A stretch of DNA of 64,000 bases from Bacteroides sp. (lineage in GTDB: Bacteria; Bacteroidota; Bacteroidia; Bacteroidales; Muribaculaceae), in contig JAAVBC010000017.1 of assembly GCA_014803765.1 (NCBI GenBank), positions 112,862-176,861 on the forward strand, read 5' to 3'. Each line of letters opens with the position of its first letter. Positions within the stretch are counted from its first letter, which is position 1. Below the pieces are notes generated by a model. The model made no database searches and was not told the DNA's origin. It saw nothing but the letters and a program-made list of their open reading frames with translations. Below, one piece after another: positions 21,257 through 30,236 of this stretch. The translations under genes and the position numbers were made by a program.

Positions 21257-21535
21257 TGAAATAAATATTAATTAATGTGTTACTCAAATTTCCCTCCCGG
21301 GATAGCCGAAAGCTCATCGCCTCCGACAACCTCCGATGAGGGGGATTCCCATCACACGGGGCGGAATACCATTCCGCACCACAAAGTTACAAAAAATCCC
21401 CGACATACACAAATCCTCCGACCGAATAAATTTTATGGATTGGAATTGATTAAATTACACACTTTCTAATGACCTAAATCAGACGATGGGATTAGATTAT
21501 TTTTTGTAATTTTGTAAATCCAATTAGGTAAATAC

Positions 21536-22450
21536 ATGGCGCGTCCGAAAAAACAATATACTAAGAGAGCAAAAACGCTCGACGAACAGATAGCGACTCT
21601 ACGCCGGTACGGAGTTATTGTCTCTGATGAAGAGAAAGCGAAAGAATATCTCTCTGATATTGGATATTACCGTCTTGGGTTCTATCTTCACCCGTTTGAG
21701 AAGACATATCCATATCTCGACGGCAGACGCCGTCATGACGTACAACCGGAAACGAGGCTTGAGGATGTTGTTGCATTATATTATTTTGACTTTGATTTAC
21801 GGAATATCCTTAACAGGTATCTATCAAGGATAGAGGTTGCTGTCCGAACAGCGTTGTTATACGAACTGTCAAAAAAGTATCATGATAATCCCACTTGGTT
21901 TGTGGATTCGGAGGTAGTAACCTCTAATTTCATTACGGATTTTCCTACTGCCGCTTACAATGCCATAAAAAAGAACGATGCAATAAAGCGTCACCATAAA
22001 AAGTATATAGGTCAATATGCACCGGCATGGAAAACTATGGAATACATGACGCTTGGTAATCTTGAAACTCTTTACGACAGTCTCTTATTGAATAAAGATA
22101 AAAAGCTTGTAAGTAATCGTTTTGGAGAACCTGCGACAGCGACATTCAAGAGTTATCTTTCAGCCATAAGGGAGCTTCGTAATGCGTGTGCTCACGGTAA
22201 GGCAGTTTTCGACTTAAAGCTATATAATGGTATCAGGTCAGGAAAGGCAGGGACTTTCAGTACAGCCAACCGACATACAGTGCAAGAAGCATTGGCAGTT
22301 GTTGATTATATGTTGAGCAGGATATCTGAAAACAGAGTAAAGGATATGTGGCATGAAATTTATACAGCCACTTCGCGACTTTATCAAAAGACACCGGTCA
22401 TACGCGCTATAATTGAATCATTGACCGGAATTATATTGCCGAAGGTATGA
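21536..22450 (+). CDS. Abi_2 (AbiD/AbiF) family abortive-infection protein
   Basis: KTLDEQIATLRRYGVIVSDEEKAKEYLSDIGYYRLGFYLHPFE is a characteristic Abi_2 N-terminus; HEPN-like RNACAH at 22178-22195. Confidence 0.92.
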   Translation: MARPKKQYTKRAKTLDEQIATLRRYGVIVSDEEKAKEYLSDIGYYRLGFYLHPFEKTYPYLDGRRRHDVQPETRLEDVVALYYFDFDLRNILNRYLSRIEVAVRTALLYELSKKYHDNPTWFVDSEVVTSNFITDFPTAAYNAIKKNDAIKRHHKKYIGQYAPAWKTMEYMTLGNLETLYDSLLLNKDKKLVSNRFGEPATATFKSYLSAIRELRNACAHGKAVFDLKLYNGIRSGKAGTFSTANRHTVQEALAVVDYMLSRISENRVKDMWHEIYTATSRLYQKTPVIRAIIESLTGIILPKV

Positions 22451-22518
22451 ATGTGATGATAATGAAATAAGGGAAGAGATTAAAGAGTGTTAATTTAGCA
22501 AAGAAAATCTCCATATTA

Positions 22519-22550
22519 TTTGTTGGAGCGGGAAAGTATTATTATCTTTG
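22519..22550 (+). promoter_or_regulatory. Bacteroidetes promoter for the small RNA candidate
   Basis: TTTG (22519-22522) - 20 bp - TATCTTTG (22543-22550). Confidence 0.7.
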
Positions 22551-22555
22551 CGTTC

Positions 22556-22648
22556 AGAAAGTGTACTTGGAATGCCCAGTTGCGCCCAACTGCACTATAA
22601 AAAAGATCAAATCGAGTCCTACCCCTTGGGTCGGGCTCGTCTTTTTTT
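22556..22648 (+). ncRNA. Small RNA candidate downstream of Abi_2 (abiF-RNA-like)
   Basis: Own promoter; CAGTTGcgccCAACTG hairpin; terminal CGAGTCCTACCCcttGGGTCGGGCTCG hairpin followed by seven T; no ORF. Confidence 0.6.
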
Positions 22649-22737
22649 ATGTCATCTGGCGGAAAATTGGGTGGCTCTGCGTTACAAGACTCTAACTATA
22701 GAGTGCTAATGTGGAAACATGGAACTGAACACCCTAT

Positions 22738-22869
22738 TTAACAATTGCGGACTTTAAGGATTGGAAAGTAGGGTGAAAAGACAAAAAAGTAGGGTGAAAA
22801 GATAAAAAAGTAGGGTGAAAAGGTAAAAAAATAGGGTGAAAATCCACGATTATTTGTAATAGAGAACAT
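22738..22869 (-). other. 43-aa small ORF encoded largely by the 21-bp repeat array (heptad FSPYFF[TIV])
   Basis: Reverse strand: MFSITNNRGFSPYFFTFSPYFFIFSPYFFVFSPYFPILKVRNC*. Confidence 0.35.
22764..22842. repeat. Tandem repeat, 4 x 21 bp
   Basis: GTAGGGTGAAAA (last copy ATAGGGTGAAAA) at 22768, 22789, 22810 and 22831, exact 21-bp period. Confidence 0.9.
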
Positions 22870-23177
22870 TGGATAGTCTATCTGTCCCTTTATTCTTCAA
22901 ATTGAAATTGGCAGTTATTTCTCCAAGGGTTGTTTTCTTCCATTCATGGGTGAAGCTGGGGCAGGACAAATGTGTGAAATTGGGGATTTTTATTTACAAA
23001 AGTAATCAATTTATTTGACAAAATCTATTGTTTCCATTTTTTTAATGTGTAAAATTGGGGGAGGGAAGTGGGTCGGATTGAAAAGTTTTTGTTAAATTTG
23101 CAAAATTGGGAAAAGTTTTGGGAATTAGGAGTTGGGAATGAGGAATTGGGAGTCAGGAATTTGGTAAATTTGGAATT

Positions 23178-23208
23178 GGGGATGGGAGTTGGGGGTGATA
23201 GGGATGGG
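23178..23208 (+). promoter_or_regulatory. Putative G-quadruplex in lepA upstream/5'UTR
   Basis: GGGG-AT-GGG-AGTT-GGGGG-TGATA-GGG-AT-GGG, about 20 nt upstream of the lepA ATG. Confidence 0.5.
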
Positions 23209-23227
23209 AGTTAATTTGTTGTTGATG

Positions 23228-25018
23228 ATGAAGAATATAAGGAATTTTTGTATTATTGCGCATATCGACCATGGTAAGTCGACACTGGCGGATCGTCTGT
23301 TGGAGCGTACTAACACTGTATCCGCCAAGGATATGGAGGCGCAGGTGCTCGACGATATGGATCTGGAACGCGAACGCGGTATAACAATCAAATCTCATGC
23401 TATCCAGATGGATTATCATCAGGATGGCGAGGATTATGTGCTTAACCTGATTGATACTCCGGGACACGTGGACTTCTCTTATGAAGTGTCGCGTTCGATC
23501 GCTGCGTGCGAGGGCGCGCTGCTGATTGTCGATGGTTCGCAGGGTATTCAGGCTCAGACTATCTCCAATCTCTATATGGCGATTGATAATAATCTGGAAA
23601 TTATCCCGGTTATCAATAAGTGCGACCTTGACAGTGCGAATCCGGATGAGGTGGAGGATCAGATCGTTGACCTTCTCGGCTGCGATCGCTCTGAAATTAT
23701 CCGCGCTTCCGGCAAGACCGGAATGGGGGTGGATGAGATTCTGCGGGCAATCGTAGAGCGTGTGCCGGCTCCGAAAGGGGATGAGAACGCACCGCTGCAG
23801 GCCCTTATCTTTGACTCGGTATTCAATCCTTTCCGCGGCATCATCGCTTACTATAAGGTGCTCAACGGCAAGCTGAAGAAAGATGATTTCGTGAAGTTTG
23901 TAGCTACAGGCAAGGAATATCATGCTGATGAAGTCGGGGTGTTGAAACTTGACATGGTGCCTAAGAAGGAGATATGTGCCGGAAATGTAGGTTATATTAT
24001 CTCGGGAATCAAGACCTCGAAGGAGGTGAAGGTCGGCGATACGATTACTCATGTGGAGCGTCCGTGTGAGAGCGCTATCGCAGGTTTCGAAGAAGTGAAA
24101 CCGATGGTGTTTGCCGGTGTATATCCCATTGAGACGGAAGACTTTGAGAATCTGCGTGCATCGCTTGAAAAACTTCAGCTCAACGACGCCTCTCTTACTT
24201 TCCAACCGGAATCTTCGGCAGCCCTCGGGTTCGGTTTTCGTTGCGGCTTCCTCGGATTGTTGCACATGGAGATTGTGCAGGAGCGTCTGAGCCGCGAGTT
24301 TGGCATGGAGGTAATCACGACTGTGCCCAACGTAAGCTATCTTGTGTTTGACAAGAAGGGAAATCCTCCGATTGAAGTGCATAACCCGAGCGGACTTCCG
24401 GAAGCTACACTTATCGACCATATCGAAGAACCGTATATCCGTGCCACTATCATAACGCAGGCAGACTATATAGGTCCGATCATGACGCTCTGTCTGGGTA
24501 AGCGCGGCGAACTCGTGAAGCAGGAATATATTTCAGGCAACCGCATGGAGCTTTCATTCGATCTTCCATTAGGTGAGATAGTGATTGACTTCTATGATAA
24601 GCTGAAATCGATTTCGAAAGGATATGCCTCCTTCGACTATCATCTCAACGGATTCCGTCCCTCTAATCTTGTGAAACTCGATGTGCTCCTTAACGGTGAG
24701 AGTGTCGATGCGTTGTCGACGCTAACGCATGCAGACAATGCCGTAAGATTCGGCAGAAGGATGTGTGAAAAACTGAAGGAACTGATTCCGCGTCAGCAGT
24801 TTGACATTGCAATTCAGGCTGCTATCGGATCGAAGATTATCGCCAGAGAGACGATCAAGGCAGTCAGAAAAGATGTGACGGCAAAATGTTATGGCGGTGA
24901 TATCTCCCGAAAGAGAAAGCTTCTTGAAAAGCAGAAGCAGGGTAAGAAGAGAATGAAGCAGATCGGTTCGGTGGAGGTGCCGCAGAAAGCATTCCTTGCG
25001 GTTCTGAAACTTGACTAA
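23228..25018 (+). CDS. lepA: Elongation factor 4 (LepA)
   Basis: [26 protein letters not shown] start at 23228; DTPGHVDF; C-terminal [28 protein letters not shown]. Confidence 0.98.
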   Translation: MKNIRNFCIIAHIDHGKSTLADRLLERTNTVSAKDMEAQVLDDMDLERERGITIKSHAIQMDYHQDGEDYVLNLIDTPGHVDFSYEVSRSIAACEGALLIVDGSQGIQAQTISNLYMAIDNNLEIIPVINKCDLDSANPDEVEDQIVDLLGCDRSEIIRASGKTGMGVDEILRAIVERVPAPKGDENAPLQALIFDSVFNPFRGIIAYYKVLNGKLKKDDFVKFVATGKEYHADEVGVLKLDMVPKKEICAGNVGYIISGIKTSKEVKVGDTITHVERPCESAIAGFEEVKPMVFAGVYPIETEDFENLRASLEKLQLNDASLTFQPESSAALGFGFRCGFLGLLHMEIVQERLSREFGMEVITTVPNVSYLVFDKKGNPPIEVHNPSGLPEATLIDHIEEPYIRATIITQADYIGPIMTLCLGKRGELVKQEYISGNRMELSFDLPLGEIVIDFYDKLKSISKGYASFDYHLNGFRPSNLVKLDVLLNGESVDALSTLTHADNAVRFGRRMCEKLKELIPRQQFDIAIQAAIGSKIIARETIKAVRKDVTAKCYGGDISRKRKLLEKQKQGKKRMKQIGSVEVPQKAFLAVLKLD

Positions 25019-25069
25019 TCTTACCGATTTGGCTTCATTAAAGCAGTATAACCTAAACTTTACAATATC

Positions 25070-26467
25070 ATGTCAGAAGTGATGTACACAGCGCGCAAGA
25101 CGCTGAAGCAACTGGCGAGTGGCGGCAATATGCTGATGATAGCCACTCTGTTTGCCCTGATAGCGGTAAACATTCCCGCGACGCATGATCTATACACGTG
25201 GCTTTGGACGAACGAAGTCCGCCTCCAGATCGGATCGTTTAATCTATTTTCTCATAATGGGCATCCGATGTCGCTCGCGGCGTTCATCAACGACGCCTTG
25301 ATGGCAGTCTTCTTCTTCAGCGTCGGTCTGGAAATCAAGAGAGAAGTGCTTGTCGGCGAACTGAGTTCATTCCGCAAGGCACTCCTTCCGATCATCGGGG
25401 CGTGCGGCGGTATGATTGTGCCGGTAGTAATCTATTTCCTTCTCGCCAAAGGCACTGATTATGTCGATGGTATGGCTATTCCGATGGCAACCGATATCGC
25501 ATTCTCCCTGGGTGTGCTTTCGATGCTTGGCAACAGAGTGCCGATCGGACTCAAGATATTCCTGACTACGCTTGCTGTGGTGGATGATATCGGTGGTATC
25601 CTCGTTATTGCCATATTCTATACGGGAAGTATCAACTTCGGGATGCTGATTGCGGCAGCTGTGATTCTGGCGTTGCTTGCAGTCTGCGGCGCTTGGCTGA
25701 AGATACAGTCAAAGATGTTCTACATCGTATTCGGTCTGGCGGTATGGTTCCTGTTCCTCAATGCAGGTATTCATCCTACGATTGCAGGTGTGCTCGTAGC
25801 ATTCTGCGTTCCGGCAGTTCCGGTCCATGCTCCGGCAGGATTCATCAAGACTATAAAGGAGAATATATCGCACTTCGCCAACGATGAAGAGGTAGACCTC
25901 AACTCGCGTTCAATCATCGGCAAGCGTCAGATGGACTGGCTCAAGCGTATTGAATCCGCTTCCGACAAGGTGATTTCACCGCTTCAGGACTTGGAAGACT
26001 CGCTCCATCCCCTCGTCAACTACTTCATCCTTCCGCTCTTCGCCTTTGCGAATGCCGGTATCTTCTTCGGAGGAATGTCGATTGCGGATGCTGTGTCGGG
26101 AGTTAGCCTGGCGATTATCTGCGGTCTGGTGCTCGGTAAGTTCCTTGGAATTTTCTCCTTCTCATGGTTCTTTATCAAGACCAAGATCGTGCCGATGCCG
26201 GAAGGAGGTAATTGGCCGCGTATGGCAGCAGTGTCAATGCTTGGCGGTATCGGATTTACGGTCTCTATATTTATCGCAACACTGAGTTTCCCCGAAGGAT
26301 CGCAGCTTCTCAATGATTCCAAACTTGGCATCCTGCTCGGATCAATCATTGCCGGCATCCTGGGTTATTTCCTTCTCAAACTGACTCTGCCGAAAGAGTC
26401 GCAGGATCAGGGGGAGGATGAAGCGACAGTAGAAGTAGAAGCAACAGTCACTTCCGAAAAAGCATGA
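25070..26467 (+). CDS. nhaA: Na+/H+ antiporter NhaA
   Basis: AFFFSVGLEIKREVLVGEL-type motif, PMATDIAFSLGVLSMLG and multiple TM segments. Confidence 0.96.
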   Translation: MSEVMYTARKTLKQLASGGNMLMIATLFALIAVNIPATHDLYTWLWTNEVRLQIGSFNLFSHNGHPMSLAAFINDALMAVFFFSVGLEIKREVLVGELSSFRKALLPIIGACGGMIVPVVIYFLLAKGTDYVDGMAIPMATDIAFSLGVLSMLGNRVPIGLKIFLTTLAVVDDIGGILVIAIFYTGSINFGMLIAAAVILALLAVCGAWLKIQSKMFYIVFGLAVWFLFLNAGIHPTIAGVLVAFCVPAVPVHAPAGFIKTIKENISHFANDEEVDLNSRSIIGKRQMDWLKRIESASDKVISPLQDLEDSLHPLVNYFILPLFAFANAGIFFGGMSIADAVSGVSLAIICGLVLGKFLGIFSFSWFFIKTKIVPMPEGGNWPRMAAVSMLGGIGFTVSIFIATLSFPEGSQLLNDSKLGILLGSIIAGILGYFLLKLTLPKESQDQGEDEATVEVEATVTSEKA

Positions 26468-28035
26468 ACGACTATAAAGAAATAAAGAACATAAAGATTA
26501 AGGCACCCCTTATAAAGGGCGCCTTAATCATTTGCTCTCTCTCCTTCCCGTCATTAGCTAATGCGCAGACCGCCGGGGCGGATGTCGAAGAATTAAGGGA
26601 AATGGTAGAAGCAGGGGAGTACAGGGCGGCAGTCAGAACCGGGGAAGAGATGCTTGCCGAAAATCCCGCGGCATCCAAGGCAGGGCAGATCCATCAGCTT
26701 CTCGGCGAAGCGCTCTACTACACCCGCGGAAAGCGTGAGGACTCACGCGACCACTTTGTAGAGGCAAGGAAAAAAGGAGTGGCAGACGCAGCTCTTTATC
26801 TCGGGCGTCTATCCATGGCAGACTATGACTTTCCGTCAGCCAAGAAGCATTATACCGATTATAGGACACTAAAGAAAAAATCGGCAAACGCAAACGAAGA
26901 ACTTGCGGATGAAGAATCCTATCTGAGTGAAGCTGTCACGCTCTTTGAGAGAGTAAGGGAACTGGCTGTGATAGATGCCGTCGCGGTCGATAAATCCGGT
27001 TTTTTCAAGCATCTGAGACTTCCTATATCGGCAGGAAGGGTAGTGAGCGTCAGCGAACTCCCTCTGAGGCAGGATGGCAAAGAGAGGGGAGAAGCGGCTT
27101 ATATCTCCGAGTCGGGCGATTTGATGATGTGGAGTGAAGAGGATGAGGAGAGCGGCATGATGCATATAATGGAAGCAACGAAGCTGACAGACGGCACGCT
27201 GTCTGATCCCATTCCGTCGTCGGATATTTTAGGCAGAGAAGGGGATGCGATAAATCCCTTCCTGACGGCTGACGGCACAACCCTTTATTACGCTACAAAC
27301 GGGGAAGGCTCGATGGGAGGATTTGACATCTTCATTGCCACCCGCGATCCGCAGACGGGGGAGTATCTTCAGCCCGTGAACGCAGGTATCCCCTTCAATT
27401 CCTACGGCGATGACTATCTGCTTGCCATTGATGAAGAGAACGGGGTAGGATGGTGGGCAACCGACCGTCATTATCTCGGCGATGACAAAGTGACCCTCTA
27501 CGTCTTCATGCTCCCGGATGCCCGCAAGAATATAGAAGCATCAGATGAAGAGAAGCGCAAACGCTCGAAGTTGGATGACATCAGGGTCACATGGCAGCCC
27601 CTTGATAAAGATTCGGATGAAGATTCCGATGAAGATGAAGAGGATAATCAGCAGGAAGCCGGGGAGAGTAAGCCGACTGCCGAAGAATTAGCGGCGGAAT
27701 ACAGAGCAAAAGCGGCAGAAATCCGACAGATTCAGCCCGGTCAGCGTCCCAGAAAACATGAATGTAATATTCCCATAAAAGGGGGCAAGATGATCTACTC
27801 TGCAGATGATGTCAGCACTTCCGAACAAAAAATGATAGTGGAACGCTGCATTGAGCTTGAAAAAGAATACAAGGCAAGCGAGAAAGAACTTGACAAGTTG
27901 CGCCGGGAATATGCCGCAAATCCTTCGCAGACTCTCGGGCAGCGCATTCTTCAGATGGAATCCAGAGTTCAGAAAGAATATGCATCCTTAACTCAGATGC
28001 ACTCCCAGCTTTATCGGGCATTAGGCTATAAATAA
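26464..28035 (+). CDS. Hypothetical secreted protein with PD40/WD40-like region
   Basis: Signal-like segment ending SLANAQ; NPFLTADGTTLYYATNGEGSMGGFDIFIA is PD40-like. Confidence 0.7.
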   Translation: MNDYKEIKNIKIKAPLIKGALIICSLSFPSLANAQTAGADVEELREMVEAGEYRAAVRTGEEMLAENPAASKAGQIHQLLGEALYYTRGKREDSRDHFVEARKKGVADAALYLGRLSMADYDFPSAKKHYTDYRTLKKKSANANEELADEESYLSEAVTLFERVRELAVIDAVAVDKSGFFKHLRLPISAGRVVSVSELPLRQDGKERGEAAYISESGDLMMWSEEDEESGMMHIMEATKLTDGTLSDPIPSSDILGREGDAINPFLTADGTTLYYATNGEGSMGGFDIFIATRDPQTGEYLQPVNAGIPFNSYGDDYLLAIDEENGVGWWATDRHYLGDDKVTLYVFMLPDARKNIEASDEEKRKRSKLDDIRVTWQPLDKDSDEDSDEDEEDNQQEAGESKPTAEELAAEYRAKAAEIRQIQPGQRPRKHECNIPIKGGKMIYSADDVSTSEQKMIVERCIELEKEYKASEKELDKLRREYAANPSQTLGQRILQMESRVQKEYASLTQMHSQLYRALGYK

Positions 28036-28067
28036 CAGCAGGGCGTAAAAAAGATTACGAAAAATAA

Positions 28068-28109
28068 GGTAATTCCGTGAAAATTTTTTAATTTTGCACG
28101 GAATTGCCT
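28068..28109 (+). terminator. Terminator hairpin whose loop holds a TAATTTTG box
   Basis: GGTAATTCCGTG ... CACGGAATTGCC then TTTTTT; TAATTTTG at 28090-28097. Confidence 0.65.
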
Positions 28110-28216
28110 TTTTTAGGCAAAATGGTGGACTGAAAATATTTAGTGTCAGCAGAAAGCGGCAAGGTATAGTCAGACATCAGGAAACGATTAAGAAACATTA
28201 ATAATCAATATACGAC

Positions 28217-29086
28217 ATGAGTTTGAATATCATTGTATTGGCAAAGCAGGTGCCTGACACCCGCAATGTCGGCAAAGATGCGATGAAGGCAGACGGCACA
28301 GTGAATCGTGCGGCACTTCCTGCGATCTTCAATCCTGAAGATCTGAACGCATTGGAGCAAGCACTGAAACTTAAAGAGATGTATCCCGGCACAAAAGTGA
28401 CTATTCTTACGATGGGTCCCGCGCGCGCAGCAGAAGTGATTCGCGAAGGTCTTTATCGTGGTGCCGATAAAGGGATTGTGTTGAGCGATCGCGCATTTGC
28501 CGGTGCGGATACCCTCGCAACGAGCTACGCTCTGAGTGCAGCAGTGAAGAAAATCGGTGATTACGACCTTATTCTCGGCGGACGTCAGGCTATCGACGGC
28601 GACACTGCGCAGGTAGGTCCCCAGGTAGCAGAGAAGCTCGGCTTGCCCCAGGTGACATACGCTGAGGAAATCGTAAAGGCAGAAGATGGGAAAGTGACTG
28701 TGACACGCCGCATCGAAAGTGGCGTAGAGACAGTGGAGGCTCCCTATCCTATCGTCATCACAGTGAATGGGTCGGCAGATGAGTGTCGTCCGCGCAATGC
28801 CAAGGCAGTGATGAAATATAAGAATGCGGCAGTGCCGAGTGAAGTTGCGGCTGACGAGGCGAAGAAAGCATTCGTAGAAGCGCGTCCTGACCTTCAGATT
28901 GGCGAATGGAATTGCGAATATGTAGGAGCAGATCTGAGTCAGTGTGGTCTCGCCGGATCGCCGACAAAGGTGAAAGGTATCGAGAATGTGGTCTTCACAG
29001 CAAAAGAAGCCCGTACAATTGAAAACACCGACGAAGCTCTCGAATCCTTAATTGTAGAATTAATCGCCAACCACACTATCGGCTAA
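28217..29086 (+). CDS. etfB: Electron transfer flavoprotein subunit beta
   Basis: IIVLAKQVPDT, NPEDLNALEQAL and GGRQAIDGDTAQVGPQVAE. Confidence 0.95.
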   Translation: MSLNIIVLAKQVPDTRNVGKDAMKADGTVNRAALPAIFNPEDLNALEQALKLKEMYPGTKVTILTMGPARAAEVIREGLYRGADKGIVLSDRAFAGADTLATSYALSAAVKKIGDYDLILGGRQAIDGDTAQVGPQVAEKLGLPQVTYAEEIVKAEDGKVTVTRRIESGVETVEAPYPIVITVNGSADECRPRNAKAVMKYKNAAVPSEVAADEAKKAFVEARPDLQIGEWNCEYVGADLSQCGLAGSPTKVKGIENVVFTAKEARTIENTDEALESLIVELIANHTIG

Positions 29087-29141
29087 CAGAATCTCGAAAG
29101 AGATTAAAACAGAGCCAAAGTGAAAAAAGCAAAACGGAAAA

Positions 29142-30170
29142 ATGGCAGACAAGAATAATCTTATAGTATATTGCGAATATGAAGATGGCAAGGTGGCAGA
29201 TGTCAGCCTTGAACTTCTGACCAAAGGACGTCAGCTTGCCGATAAGCTCGGCATCAAGCTTGAAGCAGTAGTGGCAGGCGATAACCTGAAGGATATCGAG
29301 AAGCAGATTTTCCCTTATGGTGTAGATACAGTCTACAAAGTGGAGGACAAGCGTCTCTATCCCTACACCTCACTTCCTCATTCATCAATCCTCATCAAGC
29401 TCTTCAAGGAACTTGAGCCGAGAATCGCCTTCATGGGTGCGACATCAATCGGCAGAGACCTCGGTCCGCGCGTCAGCAGCGCCCTGCACAGCGGTCTGAC
29501 TGCAGACTGCACCTCACTTGAGATCGGCGACTACACTGACGCCAAGACCGGCAAAGAATATAAGGATCTCCTTTATCAGATTCGTCCGGCATTCGGCGGA
29601 AACATCGTGGCTACAATCGTCAATCCCGACTGTCGTCCGCAGATGGCTACAGTGCGTGAGGGTGTGATGAAGAAAGAGGTAAAGGACAGCAACTATTCCG
29701 GTAAGGTTGTAGACCTCAAGGCTGAGGATTACACCAACCCCGAGGACTATGTAGTAAGCATCATCGACCGCCACGTTGCTAAATCCAAAGTGAATCTGAA
29801 GGGCAGCCCGATCATCGTAGCGGGTGGCTATGGCGTAGGCAGCAAAGAGAACTTCGAACTTCTCGAAAAGCTTGCCGACACACTCGGCGGCGAACTCGGT
29901 GCAAGTCGTGCGGCAGTGGATGCAGGATGGATTGACCACGATCGTCAGATCGGTCAGACAGGTGTGACAGTTCGTCCGAAGCTTTATATCGCATGTGGCA
30001 TCAGCGGACAGATTCAGCACATCGCAGGCATGCAGGATTCATCACTCATCATCTCCATCAACAGCGATCCCGACGCTCCGATCAATAAGATTGCAGACGT
30101 CGTGATCACAGGCAAGATGGAAGATGTAGTGCCGAAACTTATCAAATATTACAAAAAGAACTCTAAATAA
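29142..30170 (+). CDS. etfA: Electron transfer flavoprotein subunit alpha
   Basis: GRDLGPRVSSALHSGLTADCTSLE; GQTGVTVRPKLYIACGISGQIQHIAGM FAD-binding motif. Confidence 0.96.
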   Translation: MADKNNLIVYCEYEDGKVADVSLELLTKGRQLADKLGIKLEAVVAGDNLKDIEKQIFPYGVDTVYKVEDKRLYPYTSLPHSSILIKLFKELEPRIAFMGATSIGRDLGPRVSSALHSGLTADCTSLEIGDYTDAKTGKEYKDLLYQIRPAFGGNIVATIVNPDCRPQMATVREGVMKKEVKDSNYSGKVVDLKAEDYTNPEDYVVSIIDRHVAKSKVNLKGSPIIVAGGYGVGSKENFELLEKLADTLGGELGASRAAVDAGWIDHDRQIGQTGVTVRPKLYIACGISGQIQHIAGMQDSSLIISINSDPDAPINKIADVVITGKMEDVVPKLIKYYKKNSK

Positions 30171-30236
30171 AAATTGCGGTATGCCGGCGCCGAATTCTTA
30201 ACAGGATTCGGTGTCGGACGCCGACGCGATATAACA

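Noticed and set aside
22764-22842. Possible CRISPR array
   Set aside because: Contiguous 21-bp tandem units with no unique spacers and no cas genes in the window.
23153-24421. 422-aa minus-strand ORF opposite lepA
   Set aside because: Shadow ORF fully antisense to the unmistakable lepA coding sequence; low-complexity end (PNSHPQ...IPNS) comes from the intergenic repeats.
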